This document shows positions 34,660 to 42,943 of a stretch of DNA of 56,727 bases, one piece after another. Both the position numbers and the translations under genes were made by a program. The stretch is taken from positions 1 to 56,727 of the IMG/VR virus record IMGVR_UViG_3300024518_000353; one strand, given 5' to 3'. Origin of the DNA: a virus. The notes under the pieces were generated by a model. That model ran no database searches. It saw only the letters and a program-made list of their open reading frames with translations, and had not been told where the DNA came from. Numbering within the stretch: position 1 is the stretch's first letter; each line of letters begins with the position of its first letter.

Positions 34660-35051
34660 CATATAGTAAAGAATTATTAGACCATTATGAGAATCCTAAA
34701 AATGTAGGGTCAATGAATAAAGAAGATAAAGATGTAGGTACAGGTCTTGTTGGTGCACCAGCTTGTGGTGACGTTATGAAACTACAGATTAAAGTAAGTG
34801 ATGATTCAATAATTGAAGATGCTAAATTTAAGACATTTGGTTGTGGGTCTGCCATTGCTTCAAGTTCACTAATTACAGAGTGGGTAAAAGGTAAAAGCAT
34901 TGATGAAGCTGATTCAATTAAAAATACTGAAATAGCTAACCATCTCGCATTACCACCAGTTAAGATTCATTGTTCTATTTTAGCTGAAGATGCAATCAAG
35001 GCAGCAATTGCAGATTATAAAAAGAAAAATGAAAGTAAAACATTACTTTAG
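34656..35051 (+). CDS. iscU: Iron-sulfur cluster scaffold IscU
   Basis: 131 residues. Clusters are built on C37, C63 and C106 with D39 (A-C-G-D) and H105. The chaperone-binding L-P-P-V-K is at 99-103. These positions are the same as in E. coli IscU, and D-H-Y-E-N-P and G-A-P-A-C-G-D-V-M-K-L-Q-I are near-identical. The start at 34656 (ATGA overlap with iscA) is chosen over an in-frame upstream start. IscS, HscA/HscB and ferredoxin are absent, so host partners of the ISC type would be needed. Confidence 0.95.
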   Translation: MTYSKELLDHYENPKNVGSMNKEDKDVGTGLVGAPACGDVMKLQIKVSDDSIIEDAKFKTFGCGSAIASSSLITEWVKGKSIDEADSIKNTEIANHLALPPVKIHCSILAEDAIKAAIADYKKKNESKTLL

Positions 35052-35151
35052 AATTATAATATTATTATTAGTTATTGAGATAATATCTCATATAGCAAAT
35101 TTAATTTTTGAGATGGAAGCATATTATAATTTAACTGGTTTATTATACTGA
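35029..35151 (+). CDS. 40-residue membrane protein after iscU
   Basis: The frame begins inside the end of iscU and encodes one hydrophobic helix (I-I-I-L-L-L-V-I-E-I-I) and an aromatic tail. It is the last + strand gene before the terminator. Function unknown. Confidence 0.5.
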   Translation: MKVKHYFRIIILLLVIEIISHIANLIFEMEAYYNLTGLLY

Positions 35152-35173
35152 TAGCCAACTGTGAAAATTGGAC

Positions 35174-35217
35174 AAAAAAATACCCCTAGTTATTAAGTTA
35201 GCTAGGGGTTTTTTATT
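35174..35217. terminator. Bidirectional terminator between convergent operons
   Basis: CCCCTAG (35183-35189) pairs with CTAGGGG (35202-35208). It is flanked by AAAAAAATA on the left and TTTTTTATTT on the right, so each strand has a stem followed by a U tract. It ends the rightward late operon and the leftward operon that finishes at 35233. Confidence 0.85.
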
Positions 35218-35232
35218 TAATGATTGTTCTAA

Positions 35233-35604
35233 TTATTTTTCTTTCCAAGTTTTAATACCTTTTTCAGCACCTCTACTTATAATGTAACCACCAATACCAA
35301 TTTGTAATAAGTCAAATAGTTTCATGATTACTTGGTCAGATAAATTTTCTGGATGTATTCCAAACCAATACATAAATAAAAGCATCAAGAAAGATAGCAT
35401 TGTTAATGGTCTCCAGTTACGTTGTAACCATCCTTCACCTTTGGCTTCAGCAACGACAACAGATGCAGCAGCTTTTTCTATATCTGCTGAATGTGTTACG
35501 AGTGCTTTGTTTAGTTCTGTCTGTGCTTTTTGTTGTGCAGCTTTATCAGGTATAACTCTGTCAATTACTTTACCTAGTATAGGTGCAATTAGATTTAACA
35601 ACAT
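35233..35604 (-). CDS. Holin of the GTA three-TM type
   Basis: 123 residues. The core G-E-G-W-L-Q-R-N-W-R-P-L-T-M-L is the signature of the gene-transfer-agent holin family (GTA_holin_3TM). Hydrophobic helices lie at about 68-84 and 93-110, with an N-terminal amphipathic helix. It should permeabilise the inner membrane so the M15 endolysin reaches peptidoglycan. It lies on the opposite strand from the virion genes and far from the endolysin gene (49962). Confidence 0.8.
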   Translation of the reverse strand: MLLNLIAPILGKVIDRVIPDKAAQQKAQTELNKALVTHSADIEKAAASVVVAEAKGEGWLQRNWRPLTMLSFLMLLFMYWFGIHPENLSDQVIMKLFDLLQIGIGGYIISRGAEKGIKTWKEK

Positions 35605-35644
35605 AATCTTTCTCCATTTTAAAGTTATTATAACATATTAATAT

Positions 35645-36220
35645 TTAAAAGAAAAGAGTAATTTTATTATTCTCTGGATTAATTTTACCCTTACCTTCTA
35701 AACAAATTAGTTTATTATCTAAGTTTAATTTAAAATATTGTTTATGAAAAGGTTTAACATGGAAATAAAAACTACCTACATATAGTGGTAAGTATTCTTT
35801 CTTATTACCAAATCTAGTTATATAAAATAATCCTGAACTTGCATTACCTATATGGATAGGTATTGTAAAATAAAAATCTGCATTATGTCCTAGATTAAAA
35901 TATGTTCCATCATTCTCAATGATTTCAAATCCTGGAATTGAATAGGAATTATCTTCAATTTCCTCAACATATATATTATTTAACATCTTTCTTATCTTAT
36001 AGAATAAGGAAGGAAACTTTTCAAAAAGAACAGGATTATTATTTAAACATTTTTGTTTATAACTTTTGTCATTATCTATAAGTTCTTTAGCTGAACCTAA
36101 AGATAATCTATTATTATATTTATTCCATGACTCTTCCAGTTCAAGAACAGACTGATGAATCGTATGACACGAAGTCTCATTTAAAAAATTTCTAACTGTT
36201 ATAGCTGATAGTATCTTCAT
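35645..36220 (-). CDS. Unknown protein coupled to the glycan-modifying fusion
   Basis: 191 residues, overlapping the end of the triple-fusion gene by 29 bases. The C-terminal half is strand-rich (F-Y-F-T-I-P-I-H-I-G and V-G-S-F-Y-F-H-V-K-P-F-H). This could be a small double-stranded beta-helix or cupin-like fold, with H-N-A-D as a possible metal site, but the motif is incomplete and no family is claimed. Context suggests surface-glycan modification. Confidence 0.55.
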   Translation of the reverse strand: MKILSAITVRNFLNETSCHTIHQSVLELEESWNKYNNRLSLGSAKELIDNDKSYKQKCLNNNPVLFEKFPSLFYKIRKMLNNIYVEEIEDNSYSIPGFEIIENDGTYFNLGHNADFYFTIPIHIGNASSGLFYITRFGNKKEYLPLYVGSFYFHVKPFHKQYFKLNLDNKLICLEGKGKINPENNKITLFF

Positions 36221-38471
36221 AATCAGGATGGTGCTCTCTTCCCCCAGTTTTCCATAACTCAGAAACTAATGTATCTTCACCATAAAATTCTATATGAATG
36301 TCAATATCTTTTCTCTGAAATAATTTCTCACAGTCTTGAGCCATAGCTAGTAACTCACCAGTTGTCCAAAACTTTTTGTTATTAGTAGTAACATGTAAAT
36401 ATTTTTTTCTACCTGTATCTTCTAATGCTTCTTTATCTTTAGGTTCAGGTACTGAACAATCAAAACCATATAGTTTAAAGTTTCTAAATCCTAACGTATG
36501 TCCAACACTTATTGCTCTCATTGCTGCACATGTACCACCAGTTAATAACACGGAGTTCTTTGGTATATCTAAATCTTTTGCAAGAACTACTTTATCTTTA
36601 GTGCTATTTGTACTTTCAATAATAGCATCTGAATATGCGTTCCAACCAATGATGTTTGCTTTCTTATCTTTTAAATGTTTAACAACTGAAACGTCAGTCA
36701 TTGATGATACAAAGAAAATAGTTTCATCAGGTACTTCTTTAAATAAATCTTTCCTAACAACACCATGTGTACTTGTGCCACCTATAGGTCTGGGGTCAAG
36801 TATGTTACAACCCCAAGGAATAATACCTTCTTTTAACAACATAGGTAATGAATGTTTAACACACATAATTTTATGATTAGAATGTTTTAAATAATCTTTA
36901 TACTTTAAAAAGGAAGGACCACCTGAAACTATAAGTAATGTTTCACCATGTGGTCTAGCTTTAATTAACCAATTTTTTATTTTCTTAATATTATTTTTTA
37001 TATTATTTTTAATATAATCTTTAGGCATACAGTCTTTAGGTTTGACAATAATAGGAACATGATTAAATTTTTCAGGTAAGGCAGGTAAGTTTTTATCATG
37101 AACTACAACACAAAGATGGGTAATACCTCCACCTACAACAGGGTCATATGAATGTAAAATTTTTCTTCTATACTTCTTATCTATTTTATCAAAGATTTTA
37201 TTTGTTCCTTTATGTTCTTCAGCAACATTTTTATCTTGTTCATCTTTAGTAAAGTAATCATCAAACACCACAAGTGGTAATCCTTTTGTCATACTATAAT
37301 CATGATGAACAGTTTCAAAGCTATGCCCACCATCAAGATAAGCCATATCAAAATCTTTCTGTTCAGTTAATGTAGTTTTAGTATCACCTTTAACTAAATC
37401 AAAATCAAAATCTTTATTCATTTTGTCTTTGACATATTTTTTAAATTCATTTAATCTTTTCTCAACTGCTTGATAAAGATTATGTGGTTTAGTATTTAAT
37501 TCTGTTTGGTCAGTAAATTCATCTGCGTCTTCAAATAAATCATAACCTTTATAATAAACTTTATCTACATTGTCAAAAGCTGCCAATGCCATTTCGATAG
37601 CTCTACCACCATTCCAAGTACCTGTCTCAAGTAACCTTGAAAACTTGTAATGTCTAATGACATCTGCCAATTGTTTATACCTTTTTGGACCAACGACATC
37701 AGGTGTGGTCTTATCTGATAGGAGTTGTTTTTTATTTCCTTTAAAGTGCTGAAAGAACTGCGATAAAGGAGAGTTATTAAAAGCATCAAGACCTCTTACG
37801 TCAGGGGTTAAGTTATGTTTTTTAATGCCATGAGCATTATAAAAATTAAATAGTCTTTCAAATATAAAACCATCATGCCATTCTCTATAAGAAAGAACTT
37901 CGTGACTATCATATATACCTCTCATATCTAATAGTAAATCTAAAGGGGGAGTGTTGTTTAAATTAAAAGCCATAAAAGATGTCTCGCTATAGTCAACATC
38001 TTTTCTGCCCAGATGAACTAACTCAGAATTAAGGGGAATAATTCCAAGAAAGTCTTTTTTACTCACAGGTTTATTAAGGATAATGTCAGCATCTAACCAA
38101 ACAACCCACCCCACCTGCACACCTTTCTCTACTAACTTGAAGGAAAAGTCAGTCAAGGCATACACTTTGTGACACCATTTAATGGCATCTAATCTCCAAT
38201 TATAAGGCATGCGTTTGCCTTCAGTACCATCATGTACTTTCATTTCTTCTCTGTACTTTAACATAGAAGGAATATCATTTAGATTTTTGAATGTTATCTT
38301 ATTTGATTTGGGAAACTCTTTTATTTTTTCTTTATCAAAGTCATGATAGTAAGCAGTTAAATGTAAATCATCAGCAAGAAATTTATTAGCTGACTCAATC
38401 ATTTTCTTTGCATAAGTTTCCCATCCTTTAGGACTAAAGGAAGTTACGATATTTATTGTGTCTTTACTCAT
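36192..38471 (-). CDS. Triple fusion: glycosyltransferase - methyltransferase - DUF115
   Basis: 759 residues. About 1-250 is a GT-A-like glycosyltransferase with D-A-D at 127-129 (V-V-W-L-D-A-D). About 260-470 is a class I SAM methyltransferase (L-L-E-T-G-T-W-N-G-G at 280-289; D-M-A-Y-L-D-G-G-H at 375-383). About 490-759 is a DUF115/MptE-like domain (L-L-I-V-S-G-G-P-S at 512-520; L-Y-G-F-D-C-S) found in sugar or flagellin glycosylation proteins. ATG 38471 is chosen because it starts one base after the upstream stop; longer frames overlap the neighbour. It probably modifies a surface glycan of host or virion. Confidence 0.8.
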   Translation of the reverse strand: MSKDTINIVTSFSPKGWETYAKKMIESANKFLADDLHLTAYYHDFDKEKIKEFPKSNKITFKNLNDIPSMLKYREEMKVHDGTEGKRMPYNWRLDAIKWCHKVYALTDFSFKLVEKGVQVGWVVWLDADIILNKPVSKKDFLGIIPLNSELVHLGRKDVDYSETSFMAFNLNNTPPLDLLLDMRGIYDSHEVLSYREWHDGFIFERLFNFYNAHGIKKHNLTPDVRGLDAFNNSPLSQFFQHFKGNKKQLLSDKTTPDVVGPKRYKQLADVIRHYKFSRLLETGTWNGGRAIEMALAAFDNVDKVYYKGYDLFEDADEFTDQTELNTKPHNLYQAVEKRLNEFKKYVKDKMNKDFDFDLVKGDTKTTLTEQKDFDMAYLDGGHSFETVHHDYSMTKGLPLVVFDDYFTKDEQDKNVAEEHKGTNKIFDKIDKKYRRKILHSYDPVVGGGITHLCVVVHDKNLPALPEKFNHVPIIVKPKDCMPKDYIKNNIKNNIKKIKNWLIKARPHGETLLIVSGGPSFLKYKDYLKHSNHKIMCVKHSLPMLLKEGIIPWGCNILDPRPIGGTSTHGVVRKDLFKEVPDETIFFVSSMTDVSVVKHLKDKKANIIGWNAYSDAIIESTNSTKDKVVLAKDLDIPKNSVLLTGGTCAAMRAISVGHTLGFRNFKLYGFDCSVPEPKDKEALEDTGRKKYLHVTTNNKKFWTTGELLAMAQDCEKLFQRKDIDIHIEFYGEDTLVSELWKTGGREHHPDYEDTISYNS

Positions 38472-38472
38472 A

Positions 38473-39306
38473 CTACATCTGTACCATTTTAGTAGGTCTT
38501 GAATCTTCGATAGTATTTCTATATAGTAGTTTCTCATCTTCCCAGTCTTGTGCAAACTGCATGTCTGTAAACTTACCACCAAACCAAGGACCACCAAGAG
38601 AATAATGTATAGCATTGGGTGATGCGTCAAGGTTTGAAACTTCAGGAATATGATTCCAACTAGCAGGTATCTCACCTATCTGGTTATCACTTGTCCATTT
38701 AAATTGATGAAGGTCTAAACCTTTCATAGTATTTACATCATCACTTGTTAAATTTTTTACATCTTTATGTTTCATATTAAATAACATTAGTGAAGACCAT
38801 AATTTCTTTTCATATCCTAGTTGTTTTTGATTGTCCATCTTAGTATCTTCAGTAGGTTGCCAATCAAACTTAACACAGGCAACAGCTTTATCAGCATGGT
38901 TCTCTTCTACAAACTTAAATAGTTTATCTACATCTCTAAGAAATAAAAAATCACAATCAACAAACATTACCCAATTTTTAACATTGTTTAATCTAGCAAT
39001 AGCAGGACACAAGAATCTTGTATGACTAAACTCTGTTGAAAAAGGTTTATCATCTAGGACATCATACTTTTGTCCTTCAGTATCTTCTCTCCATTCTCTA
39101 GTAAAATGTCCACTATTTCTTAAATGCCTGACATTAAGTTCAACTGCAGTTAAAGGTCGTGAACTATGCCTAATTAATGAATGTTCACAAACTTTATAAG
39201 CAATGTCTTCACGAGCATCATAACCTATAAAAACAAAGTTAGTTTGTTCTTTAGGTAATGGATGAATTGTTTCTTCTTTCTCTGTAGTTCTTGCACTTAT
39301 TAACAT
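38473..39306 (-). CDS. GT8-like glycosyltransferase
   Basis: 277 residues behind AAGGAATAAAT. It has a V-D-C-D-F-L-F-L-R-D motif (D-x-D, metal and sugar-nucleotide binding) and a C-terminal N-A-I-H-Y-S-L-G-G-P-W-F, as in GT8-type retaining transferases. It is one base from the fusion gene and probably acts on the same glycan. A strong promoter lies about 130 bases upstream. Confidence 0.8.
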   Translation of the reverse strand: MLISARTTEKEETIHPLPKEQTNFVFIGYDAREDIAYKVCEHSLIRHSSRPLTAVELNVRHLRNSGHFTREWREDTEGQKYDVLDDKPFSTEFSHTRFLCPAIARLNNVKNWVMFVDCDFLFLRDVDKLFKFVEENHADKAVACVKFDWQPTEDTKMDNQKQLGYEKKLWSSLMLFNMKHKDVKNLTSDDVNTMKGLDLHQFKWTSDNQIGEIPASWNHIPEVSNLDASPNAIHYSLGGPWFGGKFTDMQFAQDWEDEKLLYRNTIEDSRPTKMVQM

Positions 39307-39308
39307 AT

Positions 39309-39455
39309 TTATTCCTTATCTTTTTCTGTTAGGTCACACCAGTTACAAGGTTTCCCCTTTTCAATACCCATAACATCTTGTTCGACTTTACAATAATGCT
39401 CCCACATTTGGGAAGAATTATTTTTTATAATGTAATTATATAATTTTTTAAACAT
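39309..39455 (-). CDS. Small C-x2-C protein (48 aa)
   Basis: An open frame between the RNR gene and the glycosyltransferase. The end contains H-Y-C-K-V-E-Q-D and K-P-C-N-W-C-D, so C plus C-x2-C may bind zinc or iron. The promoter at 39435-39463 overlaps its first codons. A shorter form starting at the ATG at 39407 would fit that transcript. Not recognised. Confidence 0.45.
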   Translation of the reverse strand: MFKKLYNYIIKNNSSQMWEHYCKVEQDVMGIEKGKPCNWCDLTEKDKE

Positions 39456-39463
39456 AGTGTCAA
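39435..39463 (-). promoter_or_regulatory. Perfect-consensus sigma70 promoter for the glycan cassette
   Basis: On the - strand, TTGACA (39458-39463), 17 bases, then TATAAT (39435-39440). Both hexamers and the spacing are ideal. It would drive 39306-35233 strongly by host RNA polymerase without phage factors. Confidence 0.75.
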
Positions 39464-39472
39464 GTAAAAAAG

Positions 39473-41401
39473 TTAAACTATTTCACATGCACCTGCAGTA
39501 CATGCAAGTTCTTTTGATGAAGTGGTTGTGTCTTCTTTCTCATAGTTAGTTAAGTCCATCCAGTTAATATTTCTAGGAGTTTTCTTTAACCATTCTTTAT
39601 AAGTATTCTCATTAACTTCTTGATAAGGTGCTTGTTTGTATAAGTGTTCAGAGTGTGGTAAGAAAGCTACACCACTCATCACGTCAAAGTTTTCATATAC
39701 CCACGCACCTACTTCTAACCATTCATGTTCTTTAACATAAACAGTAATGGAAGGTTTATGTTCACACCAATCAAGCTGATATATTTTCCATATTTCTAAT
39801 TGTTCAAGAGCAGACTTCTCATCTCTCATAGTTGAACCTTTAGGGGACTTCATTGGAAAATAAAATACTTTAGTATCATTAGGTTTCATTACATCATCTT
39901 CACCATAGAAACCTTTTTCTAACATCATGTCACACAAAGGGTCTTTCTTATCTGCTCTTACAGTTCGTAGATAATAAGGAGAATAACGTGGGTGAATACC
40001 TGAAGCTGAGTCAACTAATTGTGATACAGTTCCTGAAGGTTTAACACATGTTATAGCAGTAGCTTGATTAACTTTTAATTTAGTTGACCATTTTTTATTT
40101 ACTTCAATAGCATGGGTTTTTAAAGTAGTTAACCATTCAGTTAATAATGCTTTATTAAAAATATTTCCTGAAAGAATATTATGGTCCATGATACCTGTCA
40201 AGGAAACACCAAGCAATCTTTCTTCTTCAGTATTCTCTTTCCATTTTTTAGTAATGTATCTAAAGTCAGAAAGTGTGGACTGTAGTGTACCAAAGATAGT
40301 AGCTAGTTCAATTTTTTCTTTCAAAGAATCAAGAGTATCTTCAGGTCTAATTACTACTTCAGATAAATTACAGAATTGTTTGTTGCGTAAAACGATTTCT
40401 GAACAAGGATTAGTTCCAAAGTCAAAGTCTCCATCTCTTCTACCTGAACGTGCTGCCATTTTTTGTGAAGCTACTCTATTAAAGATACCACGTTCACCTG
40501 ACTTAGAATCATAAAGAGATACCCACTCTTTCATAAATGTACCTATGTCAGGTTTCTCAGTATAAGCTACAGAGTTATTAGAATAACTTCTTTGTGGATT
40601 GTTGTCCCACCATTGTCCATTCTTTGCATCTCTCATTCTAATATCTGAAAGATTAGAAAGACTTATTAAAGCTGAACGTCTAACACCACCACACACAACA
40701 ACGTCTGCTATCTTACATACAAGGTCATGACACTCAAGGGAATTTAATTTTCTTCCACTAGCTTTCTTAAAAGTTTCAATACTAAATTTAAATAAATCTC
40801 TTAATGGGTCAGGACCACTAGCACGACCACCAAATGTTTTTAGTTTAGCACCTGCAGGTCTAACAAGAGACATATCAAACTGTGGTATCTGTCCTGCATA
40901 AAGCATAGCAATAAGTTCTCTATAAGATTTTGCCCACCCTATTTTACTATCATTAACTTTAATAACAGTTTCAGTAGAATGAAAGGACTCAGCAATGTCA
41001 GGTAGATTATCTACATATTGTCGTTCAACACTAAACCCTACACCTGTTCCACACATAAGGATGTACATAATCTCGTCAAAGGTTCTTACATTATCAATAG
41101 CAACATACGAACAATTAAATCCTGCAACATTATCTTTATCTAACGCAGGACCTGCAGTCATTAATGCTCTCATTGAAGGCATAACTTGTAGAGTAAGGAT
41201 AGCATTAAACCATCTTTCTCTTTCTTTGTTTTCTAATTTTTTACCTGTTATTTTTTCATAACGATTAGACATATAGTTTACATATCTATCAACAGTTTCT
41301 TGCCAAGTTTCCCTTCTGTTTTCTTTCTCTAACCATCTAGCATATCTTGAGATGGCAATATAACTTTGGTATTCAGTTGGTAATGTGTTGCTATTATTCA
41401 T
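39473..41401 (-). CDS. nrdJ: Class II (B12-dependent) ribonucleotide reductase
   Basis: 642 residues, monomeric adenosylcobalamin type. It reduces ribonucleotides to deoxyribonucleotides for phage DNA synthesis. Radical cysteine C333 and E335 lie in N-P-C-S-E-I. The redox pair is C97 (F-N-C-S) and C344, which is 11 residues after the radical cysteine as in RTPR. Reducing cysteines C634 and C639 close the C-terminus. It needs cobalamin from host or medium but no oxygen and no R2 subunit. It lies with replication genes. Confidence 0.93.
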   Translation of the reverse strand: MNNSNTLPTEYQSYIAISRYARWLEKENRRETWQETVDRYVNYMSNRYEKITGKKLENKERERWFNAILTLQVMPSMRALMTAGPALDKDNVAGFNCSYVAIDNVRTFDEIMYILMCGTGVGFSVERQYVDNLPDIAESFHSTETVIKVNDSKIGWAKSYRELIAMLYAGQIPQFDMSLVRPAGAKLKTFGGRASGPDPLRDLFKFSIETFKKASGRKLNSLECHDLVCKIADVVVCGGVRRSALISLSNLSDIRMRDAKNGQWWDNNPQRSYSNNSVAYTEKPDIGTFMKEWVSLYDSKSGERGIFNRVASQKMAARSGRRDGDFDFGTNPCSEIVLRNKQFCNLSEVVIRPEDTLDSLKEKIELATIFGTLQSTLSDFRYITKKWKENTEEERLLGVSLTGIMDHNILSGNIFNKALLTEWLTTLKTHAIEVNKKWSTKLKVNQATAITCVKPSGTVSQLVDSASGIHPRYSPYYLRTVRADKKDPLCDMMLEKGFYGEDDVMKPNDTKVFYFPMKSPKGSTMRDEKSALEQLEIWKIYQLDWCEHKPSITVYVKEHEWLEVGAWVYENFDVMSGVAFLPHSEHLYKQAPYQEVNENTYKEWLKKTPRNINWMDLTNYEKEDTTTSSKELACTAGACEIV

Positions 41402-41422
41402 AATATTAGTTCCCCTTTCAAT

Positions 41423-41992
41423 TTAAAATGAAATTTTATAACCAATGCCTAGAGCATTGTATTGACTGTCACCCCTTTTAATTTTTGTTCCCAATGAAAC
41501 AGAGTTATTGTCGTTAAGTTTATATGAAACACTAACTTTATAAGTAGTGTCTGTTTGATTATGTGAAGTATCAAAACTGTCTCTGAATCTTACTCCAGTT
41601 TTTAGACTCCATTTATTATTCAGTTTATAATTAACACCAGGTTCAATAGTCCAGTACCCATAGTCTGCGTCTCTTACAAACTTCATGCCTGAACCTGCTC
41701 TTGTATATAAACTAAATTCATTATTTAGTTTTAAGTTACCAATCATTGCTACCTCTGCACGTTGGTCATTACTTGTACTACTATCTTTTAGTTTAGTTCT
41801 TGTTTTAATTTCAGCAGTAAAAGTATCATTTAATTTCTTCCCAACTTTTAATCCATATTCTTTAGAATTTTTTCCACCATTTAATCCATCTTGTATTCCC
41901 ATGTTTACTCCTACATATATATCTTTTGCTGCTAAAGATTTAGATAATAACATAATAAAAACTACAACAATTATTATAATTAATTTTTTCAT
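41423..41992 (-). CDS. Phage-encoded outer membrane beta-barrel
   Basis: 189 residues with a Sec signal peptide (M-K-K, hydrophobic core, cleavage near A-A-K at about 22), then alternating strand pattern (about eight strands; for example Y-G-L-K-V-G-K-K-L-N-D-T-F-T-A-E-I-K) and a C-terminal phenylalanine (I-G-Y-K-I-S-F), the usual BAM signal. It should insert in the outer membrane. Lambda Lom is a known phage-encoded precedent. A role in superinfection exclusion or receptor masking is inferred. Confidence 0.75.
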   Translation of the reverse strand: MKKLIIIIVVVFIMLLSKSLAAKDIYVGVNMGIQDGLNGGKNSKEYGLKVGKKLNDTFTAEIKTRTKLKDSSTSNDQRAEVAMIGNLKLNNEFSLYTRAGSGMKFVRDADYGYWTIEPGVNYKLNNKWSLKTGVRFRDSFDTSHNQTDTTYKVSVSYKLNDNNSVSLGTKIKRGDSQYNALGIGYKISF

Positions 41993-42367
41993 TTACTTTA
42001 TCTTTTTATTTTTTTTAATTCTATCATAACTATCTCTATGTGTCAATATGGCATTGATATGACTACGAATAAAATTAGTTCTCTTTGAAGTTAATATATC
42101 TATAGCTACCTTTCTCATATAGTTTGGTTCAATGTCAGCTAAATCACACACATAATCAAAGTCTTCTCTTTTCTTACCAAACCTAGCAGTAAACCATAGG
42201 ATTGATTCTCTTTTATACTTAGCATTTTCCAAATCATTGGTATCTTTTTGCGTAGCATCAAGCAATGCTTGTAAAATAACTGCAAGGAATAGTGTCCTCT
42301 CAGTAGAAGTGCTACTGATAAAATAACTTTCAACTGTCTGGAAAAACTTATCATGTTGTCTTATCAT
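41993..42367 (-). CDS. Conserved phage protein of unknown function
   Basis: 124 residues, helical, with L-F-L-A-V-I-L-Q-A-L-L-D-A-T and E-S-I-L-W-F-T-A-R-F-G-K, then D-L-A-D-I-E-P-N-Y-M-R. The last part resembles a small helix-turn-helix. It is one base from the OMP gene. An in-frame ATG at 42388 would add seven residues. Possibly a regulator or replication accessory. Confidence 0.6.
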   Translation of the reverse strand: MIRQHDKFFQTVESYFISSTSTERTLFLAVILQALLDATQKDTNDLENAKYKRESILWFTARFGKKREDFDYVCDLADIEPNYMRKVAIDILTSKRTNFIRSHINAILTHRDSYDRIKKNKKIK

Positions 42368-42722
42368 ACCATTGTCTAGGAATACCATCACCTATCTTAC
42401 AGTAATCAAAGTTATGTTTCTCACACCATACAGCATAAGTCATAGTACCACCTTTATTTAGTTTCTTGTTTGGATTATCAAAAGCAAATCTAATTATAAT
42501 ATTAGGATTAGACTTTCTAAAAAATAAATGTTTCTTTCTCATCTCAATAGTTAATCTACCTTTTACTTCTATATAACTTCCATTAGGTAATAAGAAGTCA
42601 GGGCAATAAGTTTTATTTTCAAACCATTCATAACTATATTTATTAGGTTCATATTTAACTTTTATTTTTTTATCTTTAAAAAATTTATAAACCTTTTCTT
42701 CTGAACCACTTCTAAATTTCAT
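42351..42722 (-). CDS. Endonuclease I (Holliday junction resolvase, T7 gp3-like)
   Basis: 123 residues. R-S-G-S-E-E-K-V near the start, Y-E-P-N-K-Y-S-Y, C-P-D-F-L-L-P-N-G and I-E-V-K-G-R give the PD-(D/E)-x-K nuclease core (D57, E67, K69 roughly). The end T-Y-A-V-W-C-E-K-H is family-specific. It resolves branched DNA before packaging and can help degrade host DNA. It overlaps both neighbours. Confidence 0.88.
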   Translation of the reverse strand: MKFRSGSEEKVYKFFKDKKIKVKYEPNKYSYEWFENKTYCPDFLLPNGSYIEVKGRLTIEMRKKHLFFRKSNPNIIIRFAFDNPNKKLNKGGTMTYAVWCEKHNFDYCKIGDGIPRQWYDKTT

Positions 42723-42943
42723 TTAATATTCCTCATATGAAAATAGTTTCTAACATGTAAAGCTGTAAAGACAATACACATAGCTAACATGAAATAACTT
42801 GTGGATAAAAATGCCCACGTTATCCATAACATATTAGATATTAGTCCATATAAAGGTGCATAGTTATCTTTATTACCATACACCCATACAGTAACTACTG
42901 CACTTATAGCAGCAAGTAATTCAAATATTTCAACTACCATCAT
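42719..42943 (-). CDS. Small three-helix membrane protein
   Basis: 74 residues with three hydrophobic helices and the pattern V-W-V-Y-G-N-K-D-N and N-M-L-W-I-T-W-A-F. Similar small phage proteins look like half of a PnuC/SWEET-type transporter, but no transport function can be shown. It overlaps the nuclease gene by 14 bases. Confidence 0.6.
   Translation of the reverse strand: MMVVEIFELLAAISAVVTVWVYGNKDNYAPLYGLISNMLWITWAFLSTSYFMLAMCIVFTALHVRNYFHMRNIK

Noticed and set aside
35324-35641. + strand open frame across the holin region
   Set aside because: It is opposite the well-recognised GTA-type holin, and no Shine-Dalgarno site is present.
36376-36876. + strand open frame inside the fusion gene
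   Set aside because: Antisense of the DUF115 domain; Ser/Leu-rich without any family features.
38472-38675. Longer N-terminus for the triple-fusion protein
   Set aside because: It would overlap the GT8-like gene by 200 bases, and the extra residues are hydrophobic noise; ATG 38471 follows that gene's stop by one base.
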